From: Halichondria panicea
Lineage: Eukaryota; Porifera; Demospongiae; Suberitida; Halichondriidae
Assembly (NCBI RefSeq): GCF_963675165.1
Contig: NC_087381.1
Location: 6,976,419-7,040,418 of the forward strand
DNA length: 64,000 nucleotides
Reading direction: 5' to 3'
Positions 45,390 through 58,300 of this stretch are shown here, piece after piece (position 1 is the stretch's first letter; the number at the start of each line of letters is the position of its first letter). The position numbers were made by a program, and so were the translations under genes. The notes beneath the pieces were generated by a model that saw only the letters and a program-made list of their open reading frames with translations, was not told the DNA's origin and searched no databases.

Positions 45390-46976
45390 ACAAGTGGACA
45401 CATGCATTGTTCGAACAATAACTATCTTAGTATTTATACAGTTCCTCTCTCAGACTTGAACACATGCAAGCACTGTGTATAGTATTGGTATAGTGTAGTG
45501 ATTGTTAATTTGTATGCAATATATCGTTCGTTTATTGTTGTTATGTACAAATCTTTCATATTCAGTTTTCATAATTATGTGAACTGAACAATGTCATGTA
45601 CATTATTATTGTTCAAAAAGTATATAAGTACATACATGAACTTAAACAGATGATCAGTGCATGTCTATAATACAGGTGAGGGTGCAGTCAGTGTTCAGCA
45701 TCTGCCTTGTAGCAGAACAATAGCATAATATTTAGTATTAGCACAATAGAAGTTGTTATAAAATATACAGGCATGATCATATAATGTGAAACTGAACATC
45801 AAGTGATTATACTAGCTAGTTTCCAATGGACTCTCTCCAATAGTAGTAGTAGTAATATTTAAACAGGGAAGTCTCATCAGCAGTATCTTGCTTGTCTTCC
45901 TGAGAGCACTGCGCCCTTTGGTAAAGGTCATTAAAATTATCTTGCAAAAACCTTGTACAAGGAGGTCCTAATGACCTTTACCTTGTTTAAGCACATTCCC
46001 TGACATGCGCACTGATGCACAAACAGTGTCTCCAGGAGCCAAGACTGAAGACATCGCTAACAGTTAAACTTGCCCTGAGGCTGGTGTTGCAGGTGAACCA
46101 GATACGGCAGGATCAGAGCCACAGGTGTGCTTACAATGACAATGCATGTATCTATAACTATTATGTTTATAAGTTATTGTGTGTTGGAGGGAAAATATAC
46201 AGTCAATACGTACATGAGAAGTCAGAAACTGAACATCAATTAATTATACTAGCTAGTTTCCAATGGACTCTCTATCTCCAATAGTAGTAGTAGTAACATT
46301 TAAACAGGGAAGTCTCATCAGCAGTATCTTGCTTGTCTTCCTGAGAGCCCTGCGCCCTTTGGTAAATGTCATTAACATTATCTTGTTAAACATTCCCTGA
46401 CATGCGCACTGATGCACAAACAGTGTCTCCAGGATCATCATTCTAGCCAAGACTGAAGAGATCACTAACTTTCCTTGAGGCTGGTGTTGCAAGTGAACCA
46501 GATACGGCAGGATCACAGCCACATGCAGGTGTGCTTACAATGACAATGCATATCTAGCTAGTCACACCTTTGTTCATGGCTGCCTACAGAATGAGAAGTG
46601 TTTGTATGTCTACAGTTGGATACTTACAACCAGGTACATGTATAAATACTGTTTGTGATTGTTGCCAGTTTGTAGCTAGTTTTGGCACTAAGTAAAGATG
46701 TGTGTTTTGTCTGTTTGGGTTCTAGTTATTACAAGCATCTTTCAACAACAATGCAGTTTACTAGTGCAGTGACTGTATATAGTGTTTGATGATATTAGTA
46801 TATTGGTGTTTCCTATAATAGCTGTTTGTACTTGTTTCCTGTCTTTGTATGTTCTATGTGTGCTAGCCCAGTTCTGTGCTGTTCTGTGCTCTATATGACT
46901 TGATGCTACATTGATATACCTGTTACTACAAATAGTATCATCACAGTATAATTATTATCTTATTTGTGTTTGCAAA

Positions 46977-47066
46977 GATGTGATTGGAGACACCATCACT
47001 GGCAGTGGCAAGACACTAACCTTTGCCCTCACCATTGTAAAAGTCTTGTCAAATAATCGTGTATAA
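46977..47066 (+). pseudogene. Isolated DEAD-box motif I-like exon, copy 2 (P-loop intact)
   Basis: DVIGDTITGSGKTLTFALTI, then VKVLSNNRV and stop. It matches the motif I region of DEAD-box RNA helicases. The equivalent at 23612 has a Gly to Ser change. No neighbouring helicase motifs, so probably a relic or a transferred exon. Confidence 0.4.
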
Positions 47067-48325
47067 TAGCGGCTAATTTTCAGGGGAAAAATATTCGTGT
47101 TGAGCAATTTAGTCAGTTTGCGTGGGTAATATTTTCGTGGTTGCTGCTTGCACTGCAGGTAAAGGTGGGCAAGGTCGCTTCAATTGCATGTGGGTAAATA
47201 TTCGTTCCAATGTTCAACGACGAATATTTTGCCCCCCAGAAATCACCAGCTATATATACGGTCAGGTATGTGCTCCTGATACGAATAGTTCATTTCTATC
47301 ATTAATTTATAGGTGCATGATAATCAAACCATTATTTTGCCACCAATCTTGAACTACTATATACTGCATGTAGTACACTCTGTCCTACATGCTATATACC
47401 TGGTGTTGAAGTGTCCTAATTGAACAGCTTAGCAAAACTTCAAAGGATAATCGCATTCATGACACTATCCAATCTACCACAGTATCCAATATCAACATTG
47501 ACATGTTGATAACATGCTCCCTTACAGTTTACAACAGCGTTGGGCTATACTATACTTACTTTATGACTCTGTGAAAGTGTTTGTGTTGTTGTGAGGTATA
47601 CATTGTGTGTGCTGAATGATAGTCCAGAAGCCTGTAATGACTTTATAGTGTTGAGTGTATCCTGTGTCGTGTGAAGTATGTGTATGCTTAGCCTCCTTCA
47701 CTATAATCTCCCCCGAAGAGAACTTCCATGATAAAGTGTGGCCTGGGATCGAGGCTAGTGTATACTAAGAGTTCATTGCCTAGTCCCTGATGTGTTAGCC
47801 TTGAGGTCACTGCATGTATACTATATCTTACCTATTACTATATCTCTTACCTTTAGACAAGACTACTTCTTATGGTCATTCACACAAGTTAGAAAAATTT
47901 ATGATAAAATCTACTGAGAATTGATTATTATAGCTAGTATTTGTAACGCATCCCATCCATTCATGAGAACAATAATTATTTGTCAAATTGAGAATAATTA
48001 TTATTATGGTCTCCACTGAGAATCGAGTATAAGTGCATGACATCCCATGTTAATGTGAGCTGGTGTTGGGTTGCAGGTGTGTGCATTGTTGTCATTCTTA
48101 GATGTGGGTGGTTGGTTTTAGTGGTTCGTGACATTGTTTGGTATACTAGTATAGTGTGTAGTGACCAACGATGATTTGACCAATCATAATTACTGTCAGT
48201 CTGAGTGTTGTGTAGATCTATATAGAGTTGGTGAGAAGCTACTTTATACAAGAATCAGGTAAATTTTTAATAATTATGTGCAAGTACTCAATCAATCCTC
48301 GTTTTGTAAATACTAACTTTCGTTA

Positions 48326-48592
48326 TCTAGAACCTCGATCCAGGCCGGATAAGTGAATATGCTGGATAATCGATAGATAAACCATGCCTTGATCCACCCA
48401 TTTTTTGATAAACAGCTGTGCCGCATGCGCAGAAGATAAGCAGACCTGTCTCCATAGTAACAGCTGCAATGCGCATGCACATTTCGGGGACACACCCATT
48501 TTCTGAATTATTAAATCTGATTAAAAAGAAACTTCCAAGCCGGATAATCGAGGTTCCGGATAATGGAGGGCCGGATAATCGAGGTTCTACTG
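48326..48592. mobile_element. Tigger/pogo-like MITE, only in locus copy 2
   Basis: Right end GATAATCGAGGTTCTACTG (inverse CAGTAGAACCTCGATTATC, a typical pogo/Tigger terminus) next to TA; left end TAGAACCTCGATCCAGGCCG. Inner GGATAATCGAGG units are repeated. The matching place in copy 1 (about 25010-25070) lacks it. Confidence 0.7.
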
Positions 48593-49075
48593 TATAGTAC
48601 GATGTACTTGTTGCACACCTGCTGTTGTTCGAATATCAACAGTTAAATGTATTTACTATACAGGTCTGATCAGGAGTACATTGGTCTGATCCATCCCCTT
48701 TTGATACTGAGCCGTCACTATTACCCAAAACATTTTGCTTGTTAACTATTATAGAGAGAGACAATCTTTGACAAGAAAATCCTCATACAAAAACAGCTCT
48801 AGAGGTTAAAGTGCATGCACAGCTCTCCTTAGTGTCCAGTCCATTGAATATTGATACTTATTCCACACCTGCATGTTGTTTGTGCCATTGCATGAATATT
48901 CAATTATGAATATCATGATCATGAATGTATTTGCTGCAGGTCTAATCCATCCCTTTTGAGGCTGAGCTGTCACCATTATGAGGTGATCATCATTGGCACT
49001 TTGTATGAATTTGCTCACCAATCCTCCCCCTTGAGTCAACACACACTTTGTGAATCTATTGTGTATTAATTGCAG

Positions 49076-49192
49076 CAGTTGAGAGTTGTTACTATCACTA
49101 AAGCTGTGGCTGCTACTGATGATATTGATTGTATCCAAGCCTTGAGTAAGCTAGTGAGGTTACAGAGACATTGGAAGCAAGTCACTGTCTGA
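49076..49192 (+). pseudogene. Conserved 39-codon terminal-exon-like frame, copy 2
   Basis: QLRVVTITKAVAATDDIDCI.. to RLQRHWKQVTV and TGA, after taattgcag. Same length, frame and stop as 25297-25413, 149 bp before the second receptor start. Function unknown. Confidence 0.35.
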
Positions 49193-49341
49193 AATGAGGT
49201 TAGTGCATGACACCACTGTTATTTCACTGTTTATGTCAGCTATTAATACCAGTTGGCATGGTTACAGACACTTCACGGCTATTGTGTATCGTATATTTTA
49301 CCACAACATTATCACATGCACACCCAAACACTAACTAACCA

Positions 49342-52300
49342 ATGATGGCTGCACTCATCTTATCTCCCCATAGTGACAACCTTGCTAAACAACTCTACTA
49401 TGCTAGTAATGGTGGTCGTGACCAAGAAGTGCTTGAGCTGCTACAGAGAGGAGCTCCACCCAACAACAGTGACTGCTACACTAGAGAGCAGCGTGGAAAG
49501 ACTCCACTACACATGGCATGTGCTCACAACCATCTCCGCAGTGCAGAACTACTCATCAAGTTTGGAGCAATTGTAGCTCCTACAGATAACAATGGTTGGA
49601 CCCCCTTACACTGGGCATGTGCCTACAACAATAAGGCCACTGCTAAGCTGTTACTGGAGCACCACTGTCCCACAGGTGATCCTGGGTGTTAGTCCAGTTG
49701 TGTCAGTAGGTGTCTGTCATCTTGTCCAGGTGTGTGCAGTGACCGCCATTGTAGCTAGCAAAGCTTCGCAGTAGGTATACATTTGAGAAGTTAATGGTGG
49801 CCACTATGTAACGTACTTAGACACACTTTTTAGCATGTTTCATGGTCTGGTAAGTACAGGGTTAAGTTGTCCCAACAAGTATAGAGGAAAAAATTTGAAG
49901 TTTTGCGAGACTTGAAGAATGATTGCAGATACTCTGACGTGCACGTACTACTATCTATTACATGCAAGCCATTGTAGACATTGGTGAATTTATAATCCCT
50001 TATACTATTATCTTCAAAGCATCCACAATATTTTGTTATTGGTTTGACAATTCGTATTATTGTTTGTATGTTGTGTCAATGTCTGGGTGAGTGCTAGCAC
50101 ACACTAAACCACATGTACTGTCAGTTCATGTGCTCCTGTTCAACCAACCATGCAGATATCAAGAACAGCGGTGGACAGACTGCTACTGATAACGCCAGAG
50201 TGCATGGGTACCGTGACTTGGCTAAATATGTGGAGAGGTTCCAGCCTGGACCTAGAGGTTAGTTGGCCATCAGCTGTTGTACACAGTAGTCAGTAGGTAT
50301 CTAGTGAGTTGCATGGTCAGTCAGCTAGATCAGTGATTTCCGTGTGATGCCGTTCATGCACCTTCCATATGTGTTAAATCTCATGCAGTTATTTTCTTTG
50401 AAGGTGTTGGGACCGTATTTCTAAATAGTGTAATATGATTGGTCACAATGTCTAACCTCGATCCAGCAACATTTGCATCCATAGTTTTACTTTATTGCCC
50501 TCCGGCAGTTTATTTGTACATATATATATAGCCCAATCACCACTATCATCTCAACCTGTGTACAACAGATGTATGACTAGACAATGACAATGCCTCAGGG
50601 ACTTATTTGTATACCTTCTCAGTACACTCAATACATATGCTACATGAGTCCCTTTGGCTTCTAAATCTCATTAATACTTCCTTTTCTAACTATTATGTAG
50701 ATCCTCTGTCCTCGTACCCAACACTGGAACAGCTGAGTCAGCTGGAATGTGACCAATGGCTTCAACTTGGTGTTCGCTTGAGATTGGAAAATGACCAACT
50801 GGAAACCATAAAGAAGAGCCAACATCCCACAGCAGCAACTCTCCAGGCAGCCAAAATCAAGAATATTGACATGCAGTGGAAGGATATTGTGGAAGTTCTA
50901 GTGAGCATTGGAGAGTACAAGTTGGCAGAGAGAGTGTGCACTCAGCAAGGTCAGTAAATGATTGCTCCTGTTTTATTACTAACATTCTTGTATGGGAAAC
51001 TACTTCGTACTGCAAGCTTGTGTAGACTTTTTTCTCTTTTGCTGTAGAGTAAACAACCGATTATCATTTTCGAATGCTTGTTCTCGAGGGCAGCAGCTCA
51101 GAGCACTAAGTGGAGTGACAAGGCCAAACATTCAACTATTCTAGTTCCAACATAGCCACGATTTTTCGAACTCTCTCTCTCGTATCAACAGAAGGCTCTA
51201 AACAGCTAGCTACAATGCATGACCGTAATCTACAACAAGTAAACTATGTACAGCTCTGGTTTCGAGGTCTGACTGCAAGCCATTAGACAATGGTGGCCTC
51301 TTAAAAAGTGCAGTAGTGCCATAAAAATCTGAACGATTAATACCTTTCTCCATTTTTTCAAGTTTTACGTCATGCACCACTGGAAATTATAAAGAAAAGA
51401 TATTAATCGTTCGGATTTTGATGGCACTCCTGCACTTTTTCAAGATGCCTCCATTGTCTAACGGCTTGCAGTCAGACCTCGAAGCCAGAGCTGTACATAT
51501 ACTTTACTATATAGTTGTAGATTAGGGTTTATGCATTGTAGCTAGCTGTTTAGAGCCTTCTGTCGATACAAGAGAGAGAGAGCGAAGATTCGTAGCTATG
51601 TTTGAACTAAATCTGCTCCAATAGTTGATTGTTTGGCCTTGTCATGATCACTCCGCCAAGGAAGCTTTTTGCAGATCGTGGGTTCGGACTTGAATAGAAC
51701 CTTACCTAGTCTATACCTATATAGGTACCATCAGCTTAGTGCTCTGAGCCGCTGTCTTCGAGAACAAGCGTTTGAAAATAGAAAATAGAACGTGTTCGAT
51801 AATCGTTCGTTTACTCTATTCGTCTATATTCACGTCTGCACTGTACAATACAAGTAAACTTAACAATTGTATGCTGTCTTAATTAATGATGCTAACAATA
51901 CCAACTGCAGGGGAAGGTGAAAGTGCTCTGTCAGTGAGTGCATTCTATGGCTGGCTGGACTGGGTCAAGCATCTTGTGGAAACTGTGGGCCTCAATCCTA
52001 AAGGTGAAAATGGTACCTCAAGAAAAAGTTTCATGTTCACTCCTATAATTAGACTGAGCCCACAATAATCGCTTATCAACATGATCGAGGCTCATTTTGG
52101 ATAATATTATAGTTATTATGACTAATAACTAACTGGGGGCTCAGACAAACAAAAAGCAAATAAGTAGAGCTTGTTTATAAGAGTGAAAGGAAAAAACAAT
52201 TTCTTGAGGTACTGTTTCGTCACAAATACCGTATATGCTTGATAGGAGCCGCGGCTACTAATATTTCATTTTGCTGGAAGAGGAGGCTACAATTCGAGAG

Positions 52301-55300
52301 AGGTCACTGTTCAAGAGCAGCGTTTATTCAACAACCTTTAGTTTGTCATCAAAAGTTCTTTTCACCAGCATAAACTTGAACTCTGGCATGAGAAAGTCTT
52401 TGTGAAGCACTAACAAGCTGCTACCTGTAACCAACCAGCAGCGCTACGTACATATAGCTAGCTGCATGCTAATATTAATAATTTTTTTGGTTGCCATGTT
52501 CACTGTTCACTGAGGCTACTACTTGAGAGCGGCTATACTACATTTTGCTAGCAAGGGAGGCTACTATTTGAGTGCGGCTCTTATACAAGCGCGGCCTTTG
52601 ATCGAGCATATACGGTACTCCCCTCCAGGTTCAAGGTGTTAGCAATAACAATCCTGATAGTAACCTAGGAAAGGCAATGAATAACATAAGTGATAATCAT
52701 CACTATAATGTTATTCGTTGCAAATTTCAGGTTTCCCAGTATATAATTATACAACCCTGACTGTGGTTTTGACGTAGACCTATTATGGTTTGAAGTGGAG
52801 TTGCGTACTTTTCCTAATGAAATCACGAGGAACAGCAACTAAGGTAACCTGCAAAATTAGTAGTGCCATATCTCAATTGATGAAATTTACTCCATGCTCT
52901 CCCCCTTTGCAAATCACAGCCTGTTAGACTAGATGCCTCTTTCAGAACACCATCGAGGATCTTTACTAGTGCAGCCATACATTGTGACAAAGCAGTAACT
53001 TTGTTCTTGTCATCTGCTTCAATCTTGGCTTATTAGTCTCCTGCCAAACTATACTGCACCTGATAGGGGGGTTCCAAACTACGAGCGCGCAGCGCGAAAT
53101 TTGTTGGGGCTACGCCCACTTTTGGTCACATGTGACTAGGGAAAATCTCATACTCAGCCAGGGGAAGTCCCATAATAGACTTGCGTAGAACATAGATAGT
53201 AGAGGAAGGGGATTGGAAACACAGGCAATTAGCACTATTTCACACGGACCGTCCTTGCTACTTATGCGGTGACAAAATCAGAGCATGAATAGTGATTTTC
53301 AATATCTAATGGATTGGAAGCAATAATATGGACATTGATCTTTAATACTGCCGAGTCTCTAATATAAACTCAGCTTAGTTATGGAGATGCTACCCCGCAA
53401 AGATGGCTAGTGGAAATCAACAAATCGGCCAATAACTCAAGAAGTATGATATCCCCACTTCCAATATAATTATAGCTGAAGCAATAAAATACCATCATGT
53501 ACTACTACTGTGATCATTCAGATGCAATTCATAAGTCAGTTCCTACCCCACAAGTAAAAAGAAGAAGCTAAGTGTTGTAAAATCTTCAAATTTTGTGTGC
53601 TACCAAGAGTGAACATGACTTCTAGTAATAATGTTTCATTTTGTACCTAGCCATGCCTCAAGACAAATTTTAGGGCTATTCATACATTTACTTACCTAGT
53701 AAATCTAGCTTCTTTTGACCTCAAAACCAGTAAAATCACACCTCAAGGTGTCTATTGGTTGCAATGCGCACGGTCCCAGAGGCCTCACGCTGCAAGCATA
53801 AGCTCACGTGATCCCGTTTCCAATCCCCTTCCTCTACTATCTATGCGTAGAGCTAGCTAGCTGCCACAAACAGTCAACTAGCTAACCTAGGCTAACCAAC
53901 ACTCCTTTGGCAGTTGCTGCATCAAAACAACAGGTACAATCATTGAATCAAATTACAATAGCTACAAAACTGATAAATAGCTAGCTGGTAGCTGTAGTAA
54001 AGCCACAATAGCTAGACTGAAAGGGGGGATCTGTGGCACCCTGGGATATCCCCCTGGATCCGCCACTGACTGTTGAGATTTAAGTCTGCCCGAGCAAGAA
54101 CTGTCACAATAGTTTCTTATGCAGATATAATTATATATATCGGTAGTCGAGCGTACGTAGGGCCGGCGGTAGTGGCTGCTTCTGAGAGAATTATCAAATG
54201 CCACCTGTAGTTCACGTGATGGAAACACGCATCTGAACCAAGAATGCTATGAATATCATTACGTTCCCAATACATTTAGGAAGTCCCACGCCCATCACAA
54301 ATCCTCTAGAAAACAGCAAAAGGGGGTGAATCAGATTGACTTTAATTGTTCTGAGATTGAGAGAAGTCTTCTCTTAATTGGTATACCAGCAAAGAGTAGA
54401 GTCTAATCTTTAGTCTAAAAGTCTATTTGTGTTGAGTTTGACCTTCATAAAGTTCTCATAACTTTGTCATACTTCACTGAAATTCAAAGTTTCATATACC
54501 CGGGCATTCGATTCCTTGTTAAAAAGTGCTTCTAATTTCTATATGCTGTAGAGCTGGTAAGCTCCAACCAGCTAAAAGTTAGCATTTTCCATGTAGAACT
54601 CCCAGGCATACTTGTCAACCACGTAAAGGATGAAGCCATAATTGACCACATAACTTCCGGGATCGAACTCAACACAAATATACTTTTAACTAGCTACTCA
54701 TTAAAAGTGAACGTGATATTTTAGCTATGCAATGCTCAAACTCTCATATTATCGAGTCAAAATACCCTTGTGCAAGAACTTTGTACAGCAATTCTTTTCC
54801 CACCCCCCTAACCAAAGATTAATGCTATGATTACTGCAATATTGTTGCTAGTGTGATAGGTTGAACCAATTATGTCCGACTTTACAACAGCGATTTTGTA
54901 ACTGTATTATCTACGTAATCGTATATTTGTTAAAAGTTTTAACCGAAAGTCAAGAGCACAACATCTCAAAAAAGAAAAACAATACAAATTAGCGGGTATA
55001 GTATGAAGTACTGTATAGCGGGAATTTTCGCGAGTGCAAATTTTCACTATTTGGCTCCAGAGCCCTCAGCAGAAATGTTCGTGGGTTCTAATATTCGCAT
55101 TTTCAATGCCAAGAAACCGCGCCCACCAATAACTTTGCATGTGAAATACCAGGTGCGTGGGTATTTAATTTTCGCATCTTCTGTCTACCCTCGAATAACT
55201 CACCTCACAAAAATTTACGTCGTAAAGGCAGTAATTGCACGTCGTCATTAACGACGTTCGAATAACGGCCGCGGCTAATTTTTTTACTGAAACTGCAGCT

Positions 55301-58300
55301 AAAAGTGTCCTTAAAACTGCATCACAAACGATTAACAATCAATAGTATGGCTACTCGTGCAATAAGGGATTAATGGCACTCATAACAAGCACTGGAAAGG
55401 TTAATAGCACTCGACGTATAGCCATACTTATTGTGTAAGGCATACTTAATAATGAGTTATAATTATCCTATTTTGCTATACGCACTATTAGAGGTTTCAA
55501 ACACTATAATGAACCAAAGCATGTGGTGTATGTACAAGCATGTTGATCCAAATAGTAAGTGTTTATCAGTACTGTTAGGTTGTTGATGGTGGTCTTCCAC
55601 AGAGCCAGTCAACAAGGCTGGTGACACCCCACTCTCTCTAGCCTGTGCTAATGGCCACTTGGACACTGTCAAGTACCTTGTGAACCAGCATCATTGTGAT
55701 CCTAAAAGTAAGCATTGGTACATTATTATGGTACATCAATTGCTGCATCACTCAGTACACTCGTACATGTACAGGTACAGTCAACAAGGCTGGTGACACC
55801 CTACTCTCTCTGGCCTACAAAAGTAGACACTGGGAAGTGGTCAAGTATCTCGCCATCGTTCATCATTGTGATACAAAAAGTAAAGTTTGTTCATGGTTGT
55901 CAATGAATGACCTGTTGGTTTTATCGTACTATTATTCTATAGAATTGCATATTATTATTGATACCGTAGCTGTAAGTTTGGCTCTATTATTGGCAGTTTT
56001 TAATGCTGCAGGCATAATTGTTATAAGTGCAAATGATGTACTGAGACTGACTATCAAGCTAATTGCATGCCATTGGTAATCTTTAATCCATGATTCGCCA
56101 ATCGCTAAATTTACCCGCCTAAGTTATAGCCTATAGCATGATATATATAGTATACTATGGGACAGATTGAGGATTGAGGAAAAGTTCCACTTTTCTGGAT
56201 CTCTCAGTCAATACACAGATAAAGATTAACCCGAGGCGCGTAGGCGGCCTCGGTTACAGTAGTCTGTCTGTGTGTCTGTGTGTCTGTGTGTGTCTGCATG
56301 TCGCTCAGTTTGGCTTACCTGGTGATTTAGGCATCACAATTTGTACGTACGGAAACTTTAGCATTAAAACTAAGGCTTAATATTTGGCAGTATTGCAAAG
56401 AAGTCTTTGTTTCGCAGAAAAGGCGAGCTAAACCTAAAAAGCTTTTTGCGTACTACTAAATGCGGCTATTATTTGAAACATTAATTACCGTAAGACCTCG
56501 ATTTAAGGCGACCCTCCAAATATGTGACACCCAGGAGTTTCAGCAATTTTATGACCTCTAAAAGTGAGCAACAGCTGCGTTGACAATTATTTTTTAATGT
56601 CGCGTTCTAAATAGAGGTAAATATAGCCACTCCCTAGCCTCGATTGTAGCCCACTGGAAAATCAGTGTTTGAATAGCAGACGATCTCTAATTGAAGATGA
56701 AGAGCAAGATTTCATCCATTTTAAGCGGCCTAAAATTGAGGCAAGTAGACTCTATAAAGTTACCTCAAATTAGATGCGACCCTCTAAATATGCGACACCA
56801 GGGCTTCAATATAATTTTTCAACCTCCAAAAGAAGCGACCTCTGGCTTCGTAATTATTAAAATGTGTCGCTTTAAGTCGAGATCTTACGGTAGCCCAGCT
56901 AGATGTGGCTATTATTCAAAACATAAGCCAATAATTACTGTTTGCTTTGTGTGTTTGTGGAAAAGGATTGATACAATAGAAAGCTAGAATTGTGTCTGGT
57001 TTGTCTATGTTAGCTGACTGTGGGATCCTACTCAAGGAGCCATAGTGATACTTCTCTGCATGAGACTCCAGGCTTCTTTGCTGTGATCCTAGTCCATAGT
57101 GCATATATCTATCTATGTACCACTAAAACCCTGTTCTCAAATGTTTCAGCATGCCTCCAGTCTGGTTTAACTCCTGAGTTGTGCTAGACACAGTTAAGTC
57201 ATACATGATATTCATCACTACATGCACTGTATTATATCACTCTTCTGGTTTCTTTATAATCATGTCATGTCACCAGGCGAGGGTTTGCACTTTAGTGCTC
57301 TAGTTATGATTCGAGGCGTAGCCGCATGAGGGATACGACTGTGTGTGTCTGTGTGTGTGTGTATTCCAGCAGTAACTGCTCAACGGTTGCAATGCGACGA
57401 AAACTAACAGCTTCTATAGGCTCTTAGCCACATTCTCTTGGATTTTGATTCGTGGATTAGCGCAAACTAAAGCTTAAAACAGCTAGCTAGCATTAGTAGC
57501 CATTTGTGAAATTGATCTCTTAATACAGGAATATTCCAATGATGTAATTGCCTGCAAACCAGTCTCTATACTCACTCAGGTGGAAAATTAGGTGGGAACA
57601 GGAGTATGAATGTATTCATAATTATACACTCCTGGTGGGAATTAGCTGCAAGACAAGGTAGTATTGTAATATAATGTGTGTGTTGTACTGTGTTCTCACT
57701 GAAGCTTTATAGTACTGGTGCAGTACATTCTGTGTTATATCAAGGGCGTATGTAATAAAACACAAGTAGTCTATGTAGTATAGTACATGTATAGATTGTC
57801 TACAATTGCAAGGAATAACTTCGTCATCGGTATTGACTACATTGAGCGATATAGATCTAGTGTATGTTATCAGCAGCATTTTATCATTTGGGTTCGTTCA
57901 TGCACATGACCTTCACGTATCATAATTAACAGTTACATTAACTGTGCTATGAAAACAATACACTCACAAGGACAATGACACAGTGGTGGATCTAGGATTC
58001 TTGAAAGGGGGGTTCCAGGGTTCTGAGCGGATCAAGGACCTAAAAAAAATGATCATACTTCTTCGAAACAGTGAGCATGCACATTAACAGACCGAATTTT
58101 TCCTAAAAAAAAGGGTCATCACTTTTTATAAGCAGTCTGCATGCACTACACACTGGAGAATTTTAGCCTTCATAGTCACTGAAACTGCACAGACAAAGCT
58201 TCGCAGCACTAACAAGGACTAAAGGTAAGTGAGAAGTGCATGTGAAAGCTAGTAAGAAAAGAAAAACTTGCTAACAAGCCTCCCACTCACTTCTTTCTCA

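Larger units (their letters stand above)
45390..49341. other. Intergenic block between the two Roco loci
   Basis: Contains the 3' end of gene 1. From about 45945 it is the second copy of the upstream block. A local tandem duplication (about 45800-46130 and 46225-46560) shares CAATAGTAGTAGTAGTAA and ACAGGGAAGTCTCATCAGCA. No intact gene seen. Confidence 0.6.
45945..52250 (+). repeat. Segmental duplication, copy 2
   Basis: Collinear with 22930-28760. Exon 1 here starts at 49342 versus 25562. The match ends near the ACCGTATATGC element at 52227, after which copy 2 has about 3.2 kb of its own sequence up to 55530. Confidence 0.9.

Noticed and set aside
46253-46522. 89-codon minus-strand ORF
   Set aside because: Lies in a locally duplicated non-coding block; the frame is not kept in the neighbouring copy or in locus copy 1.
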